A stretch of 64,000 nt of DNA, from contig NC_044981.1 of assembly GCF_008728515.1 (NCBI RefSeq), positions 7,882,895 to 7,946,894 of the forward strand. Reading direction: 5' to 3'. The position numbers and the translations under genes were made by a program. The DNA is from Papio anubis. Lineage: Eukaryota > Chordata > Mammalia > Primates > Cercopithecidae. Positions 45,869 to 58,200 of the stretch are shown here, in pieces (position 1 is the first letter of the stretch; each line of letters begins with the position of its first letter). The notes beneath the pieces were generated by a model that was not told the origin of the DNA, searched no databases, and saw only the letters and a list, made by a program, of their open reading frames with translations.

Positions 45869-45927
45869 CTTTTTTCGTTCCTGTTCCCTCTGTTGGAGTC
45901 TACAGACTGAATCATTAGCTGCTTGCA
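45869..45927 (-). CDS. BLOC1S5: BLOC1S5 (MUTED) penultimate coding exon
   Basis: A 59-bp minus-strand exon encoding QAANDSVCRLQQREQERKK, part of the coiled-coil region of this BLOC-1 subunit; the first two bases (TG) finish a Leu codon begun in the preceding exon. It is flanked by a polypyrimidine acceptor (tttttatttcag, boundary at 45928) and a GTAAAAGA donor (from 45868). The phase joins perfectly to the exon at 34945, reading ERKK then IHSDH. No amino-acid change from the human sequence as I recall it. The two upstream exons, which would encode the MSGGG start and the EKRGLREMRVLEN segment, were searched for by eye to the right and not found, so they lie past 64000. Confidence 0.95.
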
Positions 45928-46484
45928 CTGAAATAAAAAAGACATGGGTTTTCAGTCAGCAGACCGTGTTCAAGGAAACACATACCTGGGGGAGGAGTAT
46001 GTGTGGAGAGCATGTGGATTGTTTTAGATCTCAAAAAACTATGAGAAAACTGACATTATTTTGGTGGTGGTGAGATGGCCAGAAAGGGAAAGTAAGTTTT
46101 GCCAATATATTCAGGATGTCATAATTAGAACAATAATTCTTGAGCTTTGAGCTATAAGCTGAAGGACATTTAAATACTAACTCCAATGACAGACTGTCTA
46201 CGACCACCTCAGAATTCTCCAAAAAGATATAAAATGCCAATAAATTTATCACAACATTCTGATTGTGACGTTACATTGTCTGTCTGTCCCCACCGTCCCC
46301 CCTTTCTCTCATTCATACTACTGCTCTCTCACTGCAGTACCTGGTAACTACATGACTTCAACACCTTTCTACTCTTCCTGCCTGTGCTCTCTTGATTTCT
46401 AATTTATCCCAGCTGCCACTGCAAGATTCCGCTTCCTCTAGACCATCTCCATTAAGTCATTTCTCTTTCTCAAGAACTAACTGC

Positions 46485-46740
46485 TAGTAATAATTATTCT
46501 AATTATTTATTGAGTATTTACTAAGTGCCAAGATCTATGTATTATCCCTCTTAATCCCACATTCGTATTAGGAAATGATCACTATTCCATTTTACAGATG
46601 ACAAAACTGAGGTAAAGAGAGGTGAAGCTGTCAATCAAGGCGGTTATACAACTAATAAGTACAGGAAACAGGATTTCAAATCAGATCTTTCTGGCTCCAA
46701 AGACTTGGCTCTTACTATCAACACTTTACTGCCTCTTTAA
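46485..46740 (-). mobile_element. MIR, antisense
   Basis: Near-complete reversed MIR: 'ttattgagtatttactaagtgccaagatct', 'ccattttacagatgacaaaactgaggtaaagaga', 'ttctggctccaaag', 'actttactgcctc'. Confidence 0.88.
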
Positions 46741-46857
46741 TTATTTCATCAGTGAAACCAGTTGTAATTCTTCCCTTATTTAAACCTTTTCATCTGCCAG
46801 ACACATTTTTTTCTGTCGATAAATGTTCTCACTTACTTCATCCAAATAAAGACATGT

Positions 46858-47130
46858 AGTGTGCAGGCTAAGAGTGAGCCTTAGTCAGTCAAATTTGGCA
46901 CTCAGTTGTGTGAATGATCTTGGGCATATTTGCTCGCTCAATTATTCATTTGTCAAATGTTTACTGAGCATTTGCTTTGTGCCAGGCACTGTTCTTGTTG
47001 GCGCTCCTATCTCTCAGCACCTTAGTTCCTCATCTGTAATATGAACATAACTACTAATGACAGGGCTTCAGAAGTGACATAAAATTTAAATGAGAACACA
47101 GTACATACTATGCTTAAAAGTAAATAATTT
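46858..47130 (+). mobile_element. MIR, sense, interrupted by an L2-like piece
   Basis: Sense MIR at both ends ('aatgatcttgggcat'; 'cttagttcctcatctgtaatatgaacataactacta'). In between, about 46935-46995 ('attcatttgtcaaatgtttactgagcatttgctttgtgccaggcactg') looks like a reversed L2 3' end. Confidence 0.6.
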
Positions 47131-47185
47131 CAATATTAATAATGATAACCACTTAGAGTAGTTCTTTATATAAAATAAGCAGTCA

Positions 47186-47486
47186 GGCCGGGCGCAGTGG
47201 CTCATGCACGCCTGTAATCCCAGCACTTTGGGAGGCTGTGGCGGGTGGATCACCTGACGTCAGGAGTTCGAGACTAGCCTGACCAACATGGTGAAACTCT
47301 GTCTCTACTAAAAATACAAAAATCAGCTGAGAACGGTGGCACACGCCTGTAGTCCCAGCTACTTGGGAGGCTGAGGCAAGAGAATCGCTTGAACCTGGGA
47401 GGCGGAGGTTGCAGTGAGCCAAGATCGTGCCACTGCACTCCAGCCTGGGTGACAGAGCGAGACTCCATCTCAAAATAAATAAATAA

Positions 47487-47487
<1 letters not shown>
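47186..47487 (+). mobile_element. Alu, sense, 16-bp TSD
   Basis: Full Alu (ggccgggcgcagtgg head) flanked by ataaaataagcagtca at 47170-47185 and ataaaataagcaatca at 47525-47540. The tail has evolved into a microsatellite. Confidence 0.95.
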
Positions 47488-47518
<31 letters not shown>

Positions 47519-47526
47519 ATATATAT
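47473..47526 (+). repeat. (AAAT)n-(AT)n-(GT)n-(AT)n compound microsatellite
   Basis: Grew from the A-tail of the Alu at 47186; it lies wholly inside that Alu's target-site duplication. Confidence 0.93.
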
Positions 47527-47639
47527 AAAATAAGCAATCAAGAACTGTTCACTGTTACCAATATTCTATTTATTGTACTATCCCTAAAGAAAATCCTTTC
47601 CTTATTTCTTTTCACTAATTAAACTGTTTTGTTTCAAAA

Positions 47640-47905
47640 GCCCAGTTCAAGGTTTACTGTCTTCATAAAGCCCTCCTGTTAGTCTCTTCCCTCTGAGGAT
47701 TTTCCCTATTTGAAATTCCTTTATCAGATGTGTGTGTGTATCCTACCATTTATTAATATCTTGCATTTGCTGAAATTGGAGGTTTGTCTAATTGTTTTAA
47801 AATTATGTCTTCCCACCCCACCCCAATCCGGCCCCAACTAGGTCACAAGTTCCACAATAGGGCAGGGACTGTGATTTCTCTTTCAGAGAAATGTTAGGCC
47901 TTTCC
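47640..47905 (+). mobile_element. L2 fragment, sense
   Basis: 'cagttcaaggtttactgtcttcataaagccctcct' through 'ggtcacaagttccacaatagggcagggactgtga' matches the L2 3' region. Confidence 0.65.
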
Positions 47906-47959
47906 CTCTGGGAATATGGTAGAAGAGAAGAATTTTGTTTTCAAAAAGTTGTGTTTTTA

Positions 47960-48268
47960 TCAGTAACCATTAATTTTAGCTATATCAAAAGTAATATTTA
48001 AGTACTGAAAATTAGGTTCCCAATCATTTTTTTTTAATAAAAGAAAATATTTTTTTAAAAAAGAGTTGATTAGATCTGCCTTCTTTCTGTGGCATATTAA
48101 TATGACATCATCTTTCCCAAGCAGTGCTTCTATCATTTCCTGGGCTGGTTTTTTCCCCCACTGGCTCTGCGAACATAACTTAAAATCCATTTGGCAGCTG
48201 TTAGGAGCTTCATCACTTTCAGAAGATTCTGAGCCTAACCTAAAAGAAGAGTTACAGGCTTCTGCCAC
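47960..48268 (-). other. Unexplained 102-codon minus-strand ORF
   Basis: Opens MAEACNSSFRLGSESSESDEA and continues with a hydrophilic stretch (GKKPAQEMIEALLGKDD), then a Lys/Phe-rich end drawn from AT-rich DNA. The first 70 or so residues have protein-like composition, and the DNA matches no repeat I recognise. It lies on the BLOC1S5 strand but is absent from the known protein. No polypyrimidine-AG plus GT pair clearly frames it. It could be an old retrocopy fragment, conserved non-coding DNA, or chance. Confidence 0.2.
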
Positions 48269-48814
48269 CTACTTTGTGATTTGTAACGTCCTTTAAAATT
48301 GTAATCAGAACACATCTGACAAAAGTGCACTTCTGTTCCGCATCACGATTGCTACGTTTAGACAGAATATCCACTTTCAGAAATCACAGTCCCTTTGAAG
48401 CAATTTGCCTTTTAACTCTTCAGGCACACAATGGAAAAGGTTTACTTTCTGAATTTATGAAACTTGCTTTTCTAAAGTTGAAGACAATCACCATACTGCA
48501 CCAAACATTCCCTTTTTGATCAATTAGTGACACCAAGAAGGCCCATTTCTCTGAACCTTCCCATCACATCTGCATCACTTACTGGCTGTATAACTCAGTA
48601 CGAAGCCATCTGCCCTGTTGTCTCAGTGTTTTAGGAGAGACTTAAAAAAAAAGTCAAGAATTTATCAAGTGCTTTTCTCTTAACCAAAAGATTATTCAAG
48701 TAGATCTGTGCCACGCACCACAGTTAACAATGTCCTATTTTCCTCACATAAAAGAGAAACAAATTCACTATATCATGGTGTCTATAAGTAAACCTCAAAC
48801 ACACACATAAGAAA

Positions 48815-49841
48815 ATAATTTCAGGACTTGCAGTTCCAAAATGCGGGTATAGAAGCGAGCTAGCTTCACTCTCCACAACAGAAAACGAAAATCAGGTACA
48901 CAGTGCCAGCAATACCCCAGAACTCAAACATGTGGGTGAGACAGTTCTCAGGGCCACAGAGACATGAAAACACTCTGAGGAGACAGGAACAGAATCGCAC
49001 TTCCATCTCTGTACCATTCCTTCCCCAACCTGCCTTGGCACCAAGCACATGGGAAATTTCCCTGACTCATGGTTTCTATGCTAAAAGAGGGATCACAGTG
49101 AACGACCAGCTTCCCCACCATCTTGGGCTCCCTGGCAGGAGAACTGTCCCTGCCTTAACCCATGGAAAGCATTGGTGATACCTTAGAGGCAGACATATCC
49201 TCGAGGACAGCCAGAGATAAAGGAGAGAGGTGCCACTTCCATCCCTAGCCTTTTAGAAACTCTGTTCTGTAACTCAGCCAAAGAAGACATCAAATCAAAG
49301 TGGCTACTCAGCAGCACCACACTGCAGGAGATTCGTTCCACAGGTGCCCTGGGTACAGAGGCTGCCTAGCCAGCCTTCCCACACTAACAAGATATCCCTT
49401 TGGGGACCTCCCCTATTCAAGATGAGTGGCATTTTGATTGTTTACTAGAACTAAGGCAGACGGGTTTAAGATGCCATCTAGTGCTGAAAAGAAGCAGTGA
49501 CCTAGTAAAAGAAAAAAGAAATCTGCAGGTAAAATACAAAGAATCTCTAAGCAAATGGATCCAATAAAAACAGAAACAAGACAGAGGAAATGGGAATAAA
49601 TAACTAATGCTTCAATGCAAAGACACAGATGTACATCCACAAGAAACAACAGCAAACAAGGAACGTCTGAAGATCTCCCTAAACAGACAAAGCAAAGAAC
49701 CAGTCAGTGAATGACCTCAGTGAGATGGCAATAAATGAACTCTCTGACCAACAACGCGAAATAGCAGTTTTAAGGAAACTCAGTGATCTACAGGATAACA
49801 CAGAAAAAATAATTCAGAAATTTAACAAAGAGATTAAAATA
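48815..49841 (+). mobile_element. Older L1 (L1PB/L1MA-type): 5' UTR and ORF1 start
   Basis: L1 5' UTR-like sequence ('cacaacagaaaacgaaaatcagg', 'ccccaccatcttgggctccctggcagg') leads into the ORF1 coiled-coil region ('agtcagtgaatgacctcag', 'caacgcgaaatagcagttttaagg'). First part of an element that continues, interrupted, to about 55255. Confidence 0.8.
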
Positions 49842-50127
49842 GATTTTTTTTCTTTTGAGACAGCTGTTGCCCAAGCTGGAGTGCAGTGGCACAATCTCAG
49901 CATACCACAACCTCCGCCTCCTGGGTTCAAGTGATTCTCCTGCCTCAGCCTTCTGAGTAGATGGGACTATAGGCGTGCACCACCACGCCCAGCTAATTTT
50001 TGTATTCTTAATAGAGACGGTGTTTTACCATGTTGGTCAGGCTGGTCTCAAACTCCTGACCTCATGGTCCACCCGCCTTGGCCTCCCAAAGTGCTGGGAT
50101 TACAGGTGTCAGCCACCACACCCAGTC
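49842..50127 (-). mobile_element. Alu, antisense, inside L1 ORF1
   Basis: Antisense Alu lacking most of its T head (tttttttcttttgagacag, with the controlling gagtct segment deleted). Flanked by agattaaaata at 49831-49841 and 50128-50138. Confidence 0.92.
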
Positions 50128-50138
50128 AGATTAAAATA

Positions 50139-50259
50139 ATTTTAAAAAATCAAACAGAAATCTTGAAACTGGGAAATACATTTGCTGAACTGAAAAATTC
50201 ACTAGAGACTCTCAGCAGTAGAATGAATCAAGCAGAGGAGAGTCAGTGAGCTCAAGAAA
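50139..50259 (+). mobile_element. Older L1, ORF1 continued
   Basis: 'acatttgctgaactgaaaaattcactagagactctcagcagtag' continues ORF1 and stops abruptly at the next Alu. Confidence 0.8.
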
Positions 50260-50545
50260 GGTCAGACACAGTGGCTCACTCCTGTAATCCCAACACTTTG
50301 GGATGCCAAGGCAGGCAGATCACTTGATGTCAGAAGTTTGAGACCAGCCTGACCAACATGGTGAAACCCTGTCTCTACTAAAAATAGAAAAATTAGCTGG
50401 GTATTGTGGCAGGCGCCTGTAATCCCAGCTACTTGGGAGGCTAAGGCAGGAGAATCGCTTGAACCCAGAAGACACAGGTTGCAGTAAGCCAAGATCACGC
50501 CACTGCACTCCAGCCTGAGCGACAGAGCGACAGTCTAAAAAAGAG
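50260..50545 (+). mobile_element. Alu, sense, at an L1 deletion junction
   Basis: Diverged sense Alu (ggtcagacacagtggctcac). On its left is L1 ORF1; on its right is L1 ORF2 reverse-transcriptase sequence. No target-site duplication is visible. Confidence 0.9.
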
Positions 50546-51696
50546 AAAAAGAAAATCACATCTCAACAGACTCAGAAAAAGCAACTGACAAAATCCAGCA
50601 TCTCTTTATGATTAAAATCCTCAGCATAACTGGTATAGAAGGGACACACCCTAAGGTAAAAAAGCCATCTATGACAAATCCACAGTCAACATTAGACTGA
50701 AGGGGAAAACGTGAAAGCATTCTCCCCGAGAACCGGAACAAGACAAGAATGCCTACTTTCACCACTGCTATTCAACATAGTACTGGAAGTTCTAGCCAGA
50801 GCAGTCAGACAAGAGAAAGAAAGGGCATCCAAATCGGTAAAGAGGAAGTAAAATTGTCAGTGGTCGCTGATGATATTATTGTATACCTAAAAACCCCTTA
50901 AGACTCATCCAAAAAGCCCCTATAACTGATAAATGAATTCAGAAGGTTTCAGGATACAAAATCAATGTACACAAATTAGGAGCACTGCTATACACCAATA
51001 GCAACAAAGCTGAGAATCAAATTCAGAGCTCAACCCCTTTTAGAATAGCTGCCAAAAAAGCAAAATACTTAGGAATATACTTAACCAAGGATGTGAAAGA
51101 CCTCCACAAGGAAAACTACAAAACACTGCTGAAAGAAATCACAGACAACACATATGGAAACATATCCCATGCTCAGGAATGGGTAGAATAAATATTGTGA
51201 AATCTCCATAATGCCAAAAGCAATCTACAAATTCAATGCAATTCCCATCAAAATATCATTATCAATATTCACAGAACTAGAAAAAAAAATCCTAAAATTC
51301 AGATGGAACCAAAAAAGAGCCCACATAGCCAAAGCAAGATTAAGCAAAAATAACTAACCTGAGGTCATCACATTACCTGACTTCAAATTACACTACAAGG
51401 TTATAGTCACCAAAACAGCATGGAACTGGCATGAAAACAGGCACATAGACAAATGGAACAGAATAGAGAACCCAAAAAGAAAGCCAAATACTTAGAGCCA
51501 AATGATCTTTGACAAAGACAACAAAAACATAAACTAGGGAAAGGACACCCTATTCAACAAATGTTGCTGGGATAATTGGCATGTCACATGTAGAAGAATG
51601 AAACTGGATCCTCGTCTCTCACCTTATGCAAAAATCAACTCAAGATGGATCAAAGACTTAAATATAAGATCTAAAACCATAAAAATTCTAGAAGAT
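50546..51696 (+). mobile_element. Older L1, ORF2 reverse-transcriptase to C-terminal region
   Basis: ORF2 resumes with 'ctcagaaaaagcaactgacaaaatccagcatc' and runs through the 'gatgatattattgtatac' block (site of the FADD motif, mutated) to 'aaaattctagaaga'. Many stops. Confidence 0.88.
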
Positions 51697-51987
51697 GGCC
51701 GGGCGCGGTGGCTCAGGCTTGTAATCCCAGCACTTTGGGAGGCCGAGACAGGCGGATCACGAGGTCAGGAGATCGAGACCATCCTGGCTAACACGGTGAA
51801 ACCCTGTCTCTACTAAAAAATACAAAAAACTAGCCAGGCGAGGTGGCGGGCGCCTGTAGTCCCAGCTACTCGAAGGCTGAGGCAGGAGAATGGCGTAAAC
51901 CTGGGAGGCGGAGTTTGCAGTGAGCTGAGATCCGGCCACTGCACTCCAGCCTGGGCGACAGAGCAAGACTCCGTCTCAAAAAAAAAA
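51697..51987 (+). mobile_element. Young AluY (cercopithecoid AluYR-like), 16-bp TSD
   Basis: Low divergence; ggccgggcgcggtggctcag head, AluY left arm, then ggagaatggcgtaaacc and gagatccggccactgcactc in the right arm, words I associate with Old World monkey AluYR copies. Perfect aaaaattctagaagat at 51681-51696 and 51988-52003. Confidence 0.93.
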
Positions 51988-52003
51988 AAAAATTCTAGAA
52001 GAT

Positions 52004-52441
52004 GACAGTGGAAAAACCCTTCTAGACACTGGCTTGGGCAAAGACTTCATGTCCAAGAACTCAAAAGCAAATGCAACAAAAACAAAGATAAATAGATGGG
52101 ACTCAATTAAACTAAAAAGCTTCTGCACAGCAAAAGAAATAATCAGCAAACAGACAACCCACAGAGTAGGAAAAAAATCTTTGCAAACTATGCACCCCAC
52201 AAAAGACTAATATGCAGAATCTACAAAGAACTCAAACAAATCAGCAAGAGAAAAACGATGCCATCAAAAATGGGCTAAGGACATGAATAGACAGTTCTCA
52301 AAAGATATACAAATGGCCAACAAACATGAAAAATGTTCAACATCAATAATTTTTGGGGATATGCAAATCAAAACCAGAATTTGATACCACCTTACTGCTG
52401 CAAGAATGGCCATCATTTTAAAAAATTTTTAAAAATTGATG
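52004..52441 (+). mobile_element. Older L1, ORF2 C-terminal region
   Basis: Continues directly from the sequence before the AluY ('gacagtggaaaaaccc', 'aaaaagcttctgcacagcaaaagaaa'), ending at aaaaattgatg where the L1PA is inserted. Confidence 0.88.
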
Positions 52442-54581
52442 GAACGTATCTCAAAATAATAAGAGTTATTTTATGACAAACCCATAGCCAATATCATACT
52501 CAATGGGCAAAACCTGGAAGCATTCCCTTTGAAAACCGGCAAAAGACAAGGATGCCCTCTCTTACCACTCCTATTCAACATAGTGTTGGAAGTTCTGGCC
52601 AGGGCAATCAGGTATGAGAAAGAAACAAAGGGTATTCAATCAGGAAAAGAGGAAGTCAAATTGTCCCTGTTTGCAGATAACATGATTGTATATTGAGAAA
52701 ACCCCATTGTCTCAGCCCAAAATCTCCTTAAGCTGATAAGCAACTTCAGCAAAGTCTCAGGATACAAAATCAATGTGCAAAAATCACAAGCATTCCTATA
52801 CACCATTAACAGAAAAACAGAGAGCCAAATCATGAGTGAACTCCCATTCAAAATTGCTACACAGAGAATAAAATACCTAGGAATCCAATTTACAAGGGAT
52901 GTGAAGGACCTTCAAGGAGAACTACAAACCACTGCTCAATGAAATAAAAGAGGACACAAACAAATGGAAGAATATTCCATGCTCATGAAGAATCAATATC
53001 CATGAAAATGGCCATACTGCCCGAAGTAATTTACAGATTCAATCTATCCCCTTCAAGCTACCAATGACTTTCTTCACAGAATTGGAAAAAACTACTTTAA
53101 AGTGCATATGGAACCAAAAAAGAGCCCACATTGCCAAGACAATCCTAAATCAAAAGAACAAAGCTGGAGGCATTCAAACTATACTACAAGGCTACAGTAA
53201 CCAAAACAGCATGGTACTGGTACCAAAACAGATATATAGACCAATGGAACAGGACAGAGGCCTCAGAAATAATGCCACACATCTACAACCATCTGATCTT
53301 TGACAAACCTGACAAAAACAAGCAATGGGGAAAGGATTCCCTATTTAATAAATGGTGCTGGGAAAATCGGCTAGCCATATTTAGAAAGCTGAAACTGGAT
53401 CCCTTCCTTACACCTTATACAAAAATTAATTAAAGATGGATTGAAGACTTAAATTTTAGACCTAAAACCATAAAAACCGTGGAAGAAAATAGGCAATACC
53501 ATTCAGGACATAGGCATGGGCAAGGACTTCATGGCTAAAACACCAAAAGCAATGGCAACAAAAGCCAAAATTGACAAATGTGATCTAATTAAACTAAAGT
53601 GCTTCTGCACAGCAAAAGAAACTACCACCAGAGTGAACAGGAAACCTACAGAATGGGAGAAAATTTTTGCAATCTACCCATCTGACAAAGGGCTAATATC
53701 CAGAATCTACAAAGAACTCAAACAAATTTACAAGAGAAAAACAAACAACCCTATCAAAAAGTGGGCAAAGGATATGAACAGACACTTCTCAAAAGAAGAC
53801 ATCTATGCAGCCAACAGACACATGAAAATATGCTCATCATCACTGGTCATCAAAGAAATGCAAATCAAAACCACAATGAGATACCATCTCATACCAGTTA
53901 GAATGGCGATCATTAAAAAGTCAGGAAACAACAGGTGCTGGAGAGGATGTGGAGAAATAGGAATGCTTTTACACTGTTGGTGGGAGTGTAAATTAGTTCA
54001 ACCATTGTAGAAGACAGTATAGCAATTCCTCAAGGATCTAGAACTAGAATTACCATTTGACCCAGCCATCCCATTACTAGATATATACCCAAAGGATTAT
54101 AAATCATGCTACTATAAAGACACATGCACCCGTATGTTTATTGCAGCACTATTCATAATAGCAAATACTTGGAACCAACCCAAATGTCCATCAATGACAG
54201 ACTGGATTAAGAAAATGTTGCACATATACACCATGAAATACTACACAGCCCAAATGGATGAGTTCATGTCCTTTGTAGGTACATGGACGAAGCTGTAAAC
54301 CATCATTCTCAGCAAACTATCACAAGGACAGAAAACCAAACACTGCATGTTCTCATTCATAGGTGAGAATTGACAATGAGGTCACTTGGACACAGGGCAG
54401 GGAACATCACACACCGGGGCCTGTCGTGGGGTGGGGGGCTGGGGGAGGGATAGCATTAGGAGAGATACCTAATGTAAATGACAAGTTGATGGGTATAGCA
54501 AACCAACATGGCACATGATACCTATGTATCAAACCTGTACGTTGTGCACATGTACCCTAGAACTTGAAATACAATAATAAA
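52442..54581 (+). mobile_element. 5'-truncated L1PA inserted in the older L1
   Basis: Starts within the ORF2 reverse transcriptase and runs through the C-terminal domain, the G-rich 3' UTR block (gtggggggctgggggaggg near 54430) and a short A-rich tail. Flanked by aaaaattgatg at 52431-52441 and 54582-54592. The 164-codon ORF at 53516-54010 is a remnant of ORF2; other stops and frameshifts make the copy inactive. Confidence 0.92.
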
Positions 54582-54591
54582 AAAAATTGAT

Positions 54592-55255
54592 GTTGGCATG
54601 GATGTGGTGAAAGGGGAACACTTTTACACTGCTGGTGGGAATGTAAACTAGTACAACCACTACGCAAGACAGTGTGGAGATTCCTTAAAGAACTAAGAGT
54701 AGATCTACCATTTGATCCAACAATCCTACTACTGGGTATCTACCCAGAGGAAAAGAAGTCATCATACGAAAAAGACACTTGCACACGCATGTTTACAACA
54801 GCAGAATTCACAATCGCAGAAATATGGAACCAGCCCAAATGCCCATCAATCAACAAGTGGATAAAAAAATGTGGTGTATATATATATACATACACACATG
54901 CACACAGATATACACACACACTGTGGAATACTATTCAGCCATAAAAAGGAATGAAATAATGACATTCACATCAACCTGGGTGGAATTAGAGACCATCATT
55001 CTAAGTAAAATAACCAAATGTCGTTATGTTCTCACTTATAAGTGGGAGCTAAGCTATGAGGACACAAAGGCATAAGAATAATACAGTGAACTTTGGGGAC
55101 TCAGGGAAGGATAGGAGAGAGGCAAGGGATAAAAAACTACACATTGGGTACAGTGTACACTGCTCAAGTGATGGGTGCACCAAAATCTCAGAAATCACCA
55201 CTTAAGAACTTATCCATATACCCAAATACCACTGTTCCCCAAAGTCTATTTTTAA
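54592..55255 (+). mobile_element. Older L1, ORF2 end and 3' UTR
   Basis: Resumes at 'ttggcatggatgtggtg' and ends with the L1PB-type 3' UTR ('gtacactgctcaagtgatgggtgcaccaaaatc'). An expanded AT/CA microsatellite lies at 54877-54922 inside ORF2. Confidence 0.88.
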
Positions 55256-55284
55256 AAAGGAATAAGAATCCATTTTTTTTTAAA

Positions 55285-58200
55285 GGCATAGAGTGGCTGA
55301 ATAAACAAGACCCATCTCTATGCTGCCTATGAGAAAGGCACTTCACCTATAAAGGCATGCAAGTTCTATGTGCTGATGAAAAGAACACATATTCTGCAGC
55401 AGTTGGGTGAAATGTTCAGTAAATGTCAGTTAGGCCTTACATTTCCATGCAACCAGAAAAAGATATTCCATGCAACTGGAGACCAAAAAGAGCAGGAGTA
55501 ACTACATTTAAATCAAATAAAGCAGACTACAAATCAAAGACTGTAAAAAGAGACAAAGAAGGTCACTATATAATCATACAGGGGTCAGTTCAGCAAGAGG
55601 GTGTAACAATTATAAATATCTATGTACTCAACACTGGAACTCCCAAGTACATAAAGCAAACATTAATAGATCTAAAGGGAGAGACAGAAAGCAATAGAAT
55701 AGCCGCAGGAGACTTCAACTTCCCATACTTAGTAATGGACAGATTATCCAGACAAAATCAACAGAGAAACATTGGAGAGTTCAACTACAAACTCGACCAG
55801 GCCTTAGTGACACTTACAGAACCTTCACCCAATTGCAGGAGGTTACATGTTCTTTTCATCAGAACACAGAACATTCTTTGGAACAGATCATATCTTAGGC
55901 CACAAAACAAGTCTTAACAAATTCAAAAAGATAGACATCATTATCAGGTATATTTTCTGATCATAATGGAATAAAATTAAAAATCAACAACAAGAGGAAA
56001 CTTGGAAAATACACACACACGTGGAAAGCAAACAACAGGCTTCTGAACAACCAATGGGTCAGGTAAGAAATTAAGAAGGAAATTTAAAAATCTCTTGAAA
56101 AAAATAAAATGAAAATACAACATACCTAAATCTATGAGATACAGCAAAAACAGTACTAAGAGGGAAATTTATAGCAACAAAAGCTTGTATCGAAAAAATA
56201 GAAAGACTTCAAATAAACAACCTAACATTGAACTTCAAGGAACCCAAAATTAGTAGAAGGAAAGAAATAATAGAGACCAGAGTAGAAATAAATAAAATTG
56301 AGGCTAAAAAAAATCAAAGAATCATTAAACGATTATCAACAACTATACACCAACAAATTGGAAAAGCTAGAAGAAATAGATAATTTCCTAGACACATACA
56401 AGCTACCAAGCACAAACCATGAGGAAACAGAAAGCCTCAACAAGCTAATAATGAATAACAAGGCTGAAGCCATGATAAAGTCTCCTGTCAAAGAAAAGCC
56501 CAGGACTCGATGGCTGCATTGCTGAATTCCAACAAACATTTAAAGACAATTTAACACCAATTCTACTCAAGTTCTTTAAAAAACTTGAAGAGGAGAGAAT
56601 ATTCCCAAACTCATTCTACAAGGCCAGCATTACCTCGATATCAAAATCAGACAAAGACAAAACAAGAAAAAAAAAAGAAAACTACACACAATATCACTAA
56701 TGAATGTAAAGGCAAAAATCCTCAACAAAGTAGTAGCAAACCAAATTCAACAACACATTAAAAAGATCATTCACCATGGTCAAGTGGGATTTATCCCAGG
56801 AATGCCAGGATGGTTCAACATATGCAAATCTATAAATAAACCATATGGTAATTTCAATAGATGCTAAAAAAGCATTTGATAAAATCCAACATTTTTATGA
56901 TAAAAGCTCTCAACAAACTAGGTATAAAAAGAACATAGCTCAAAACAATAAAGGCCATATATGGCAAACCCACAGCTAACATATTGAACGAGGAAAAATT
57001 GAGAGGCTTTCCTATAAGATCTGGAACAAGAAAAGGATGCTCACATTCACCACTTTTATTCAACATAATACTGAAAGTCCTGCCAAAGCAATTAGGCAAG
57101 AAATAAGGGCACACGAATTGGAAAGGTATTAAGTCAAACTATCTTTGTTTGCAGATCACATGATCTTATATTTAGAAAAACCTACTGACTCACCAAAAAG
57201 CTCTTAGAACTAATAAATGTACTCAGTAAAGTTGCAGGATACAAAATCAACATACAAAAATCCATAGCATTTATATACGCCAACAGCAAGCAATCTGAAA
57301 AAGAATCAAGAAAGCAATCCTGTTTACAATAGCTACAAAGAACATAAAATAGCTAGGAATCAATTGAACCAAAGAAGTAAAAGATCTATACAAGGAAAAC
57401 TATAAAACACTGATGAAAAAAATTGAAGAGGGCACACAAAAAAGGAAAGATATCCATGCTCCATAACTGGAAGAATGCCATTAAAATGACAATAATACCC
57501 AAAGCAATTTACAGACTCAATGCAATCCCTATCAAAATACCAATGACATTTTTCATAGAAATAGGAAAAATAAACCCTAAAATTTATACAGAACCACGAA
57601 AGACCCTGAATAGTCAAAGCAATTTTGAGCAAAAAGAACAAAGCTGGAGGCATCACACTACCTGATTACAAAGCGTATTATTAATACAAAGCTACAGTAA
57701 CCAAATCAGCACGATACCGGCATAAAAACACACAGAGCATGCATGGCACAGAATCAATAACCCAGATATAAACTCGCAAACTTATAGCCAGCTCATTTTC
57801 AACAAAGGCACCAAGAACATACAATGGGTAAAGGACAGGCTTTTCAATAAATGGTGCTGAGAAAACTGGATATCAATATGACTGGGAAAACTGGATATCC
57901 ATATAAAGAAGAATGAAACTAAACCTCTATCTCTCACCATACACAAAAATCAAACAAAAATGGATTAAAGACTTAAATCTAAGACGTGAAACTATGAAAT
58001 TACTAGAAGAAACTCTAGGGGGAAACACTCCAGGACACTGGTCTGGGCAAAGACTTTTTTCTGTAAGACCTCAAAAGCAGGCAACCAAAGCAAAACCAGA
58101 CAAACGGGATTACATCAAGCTAAAACGCTTCCGTGAAGCAAAGAGAATAATCAACAAGTTGAAGAGACAACCCACAGGAGAAGAAAGTATTAGCAAACTA

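Noticed and set aside
53516..54010. 164-codon plus-strand ORF
   Set aside because: A surviving piece of L1PA ORF2, not a host gene.
55423..55917. 164-codon plus-strand ORF
   Set aside because: Endonuclease region of an old L1 ORF2, broken on both sides.
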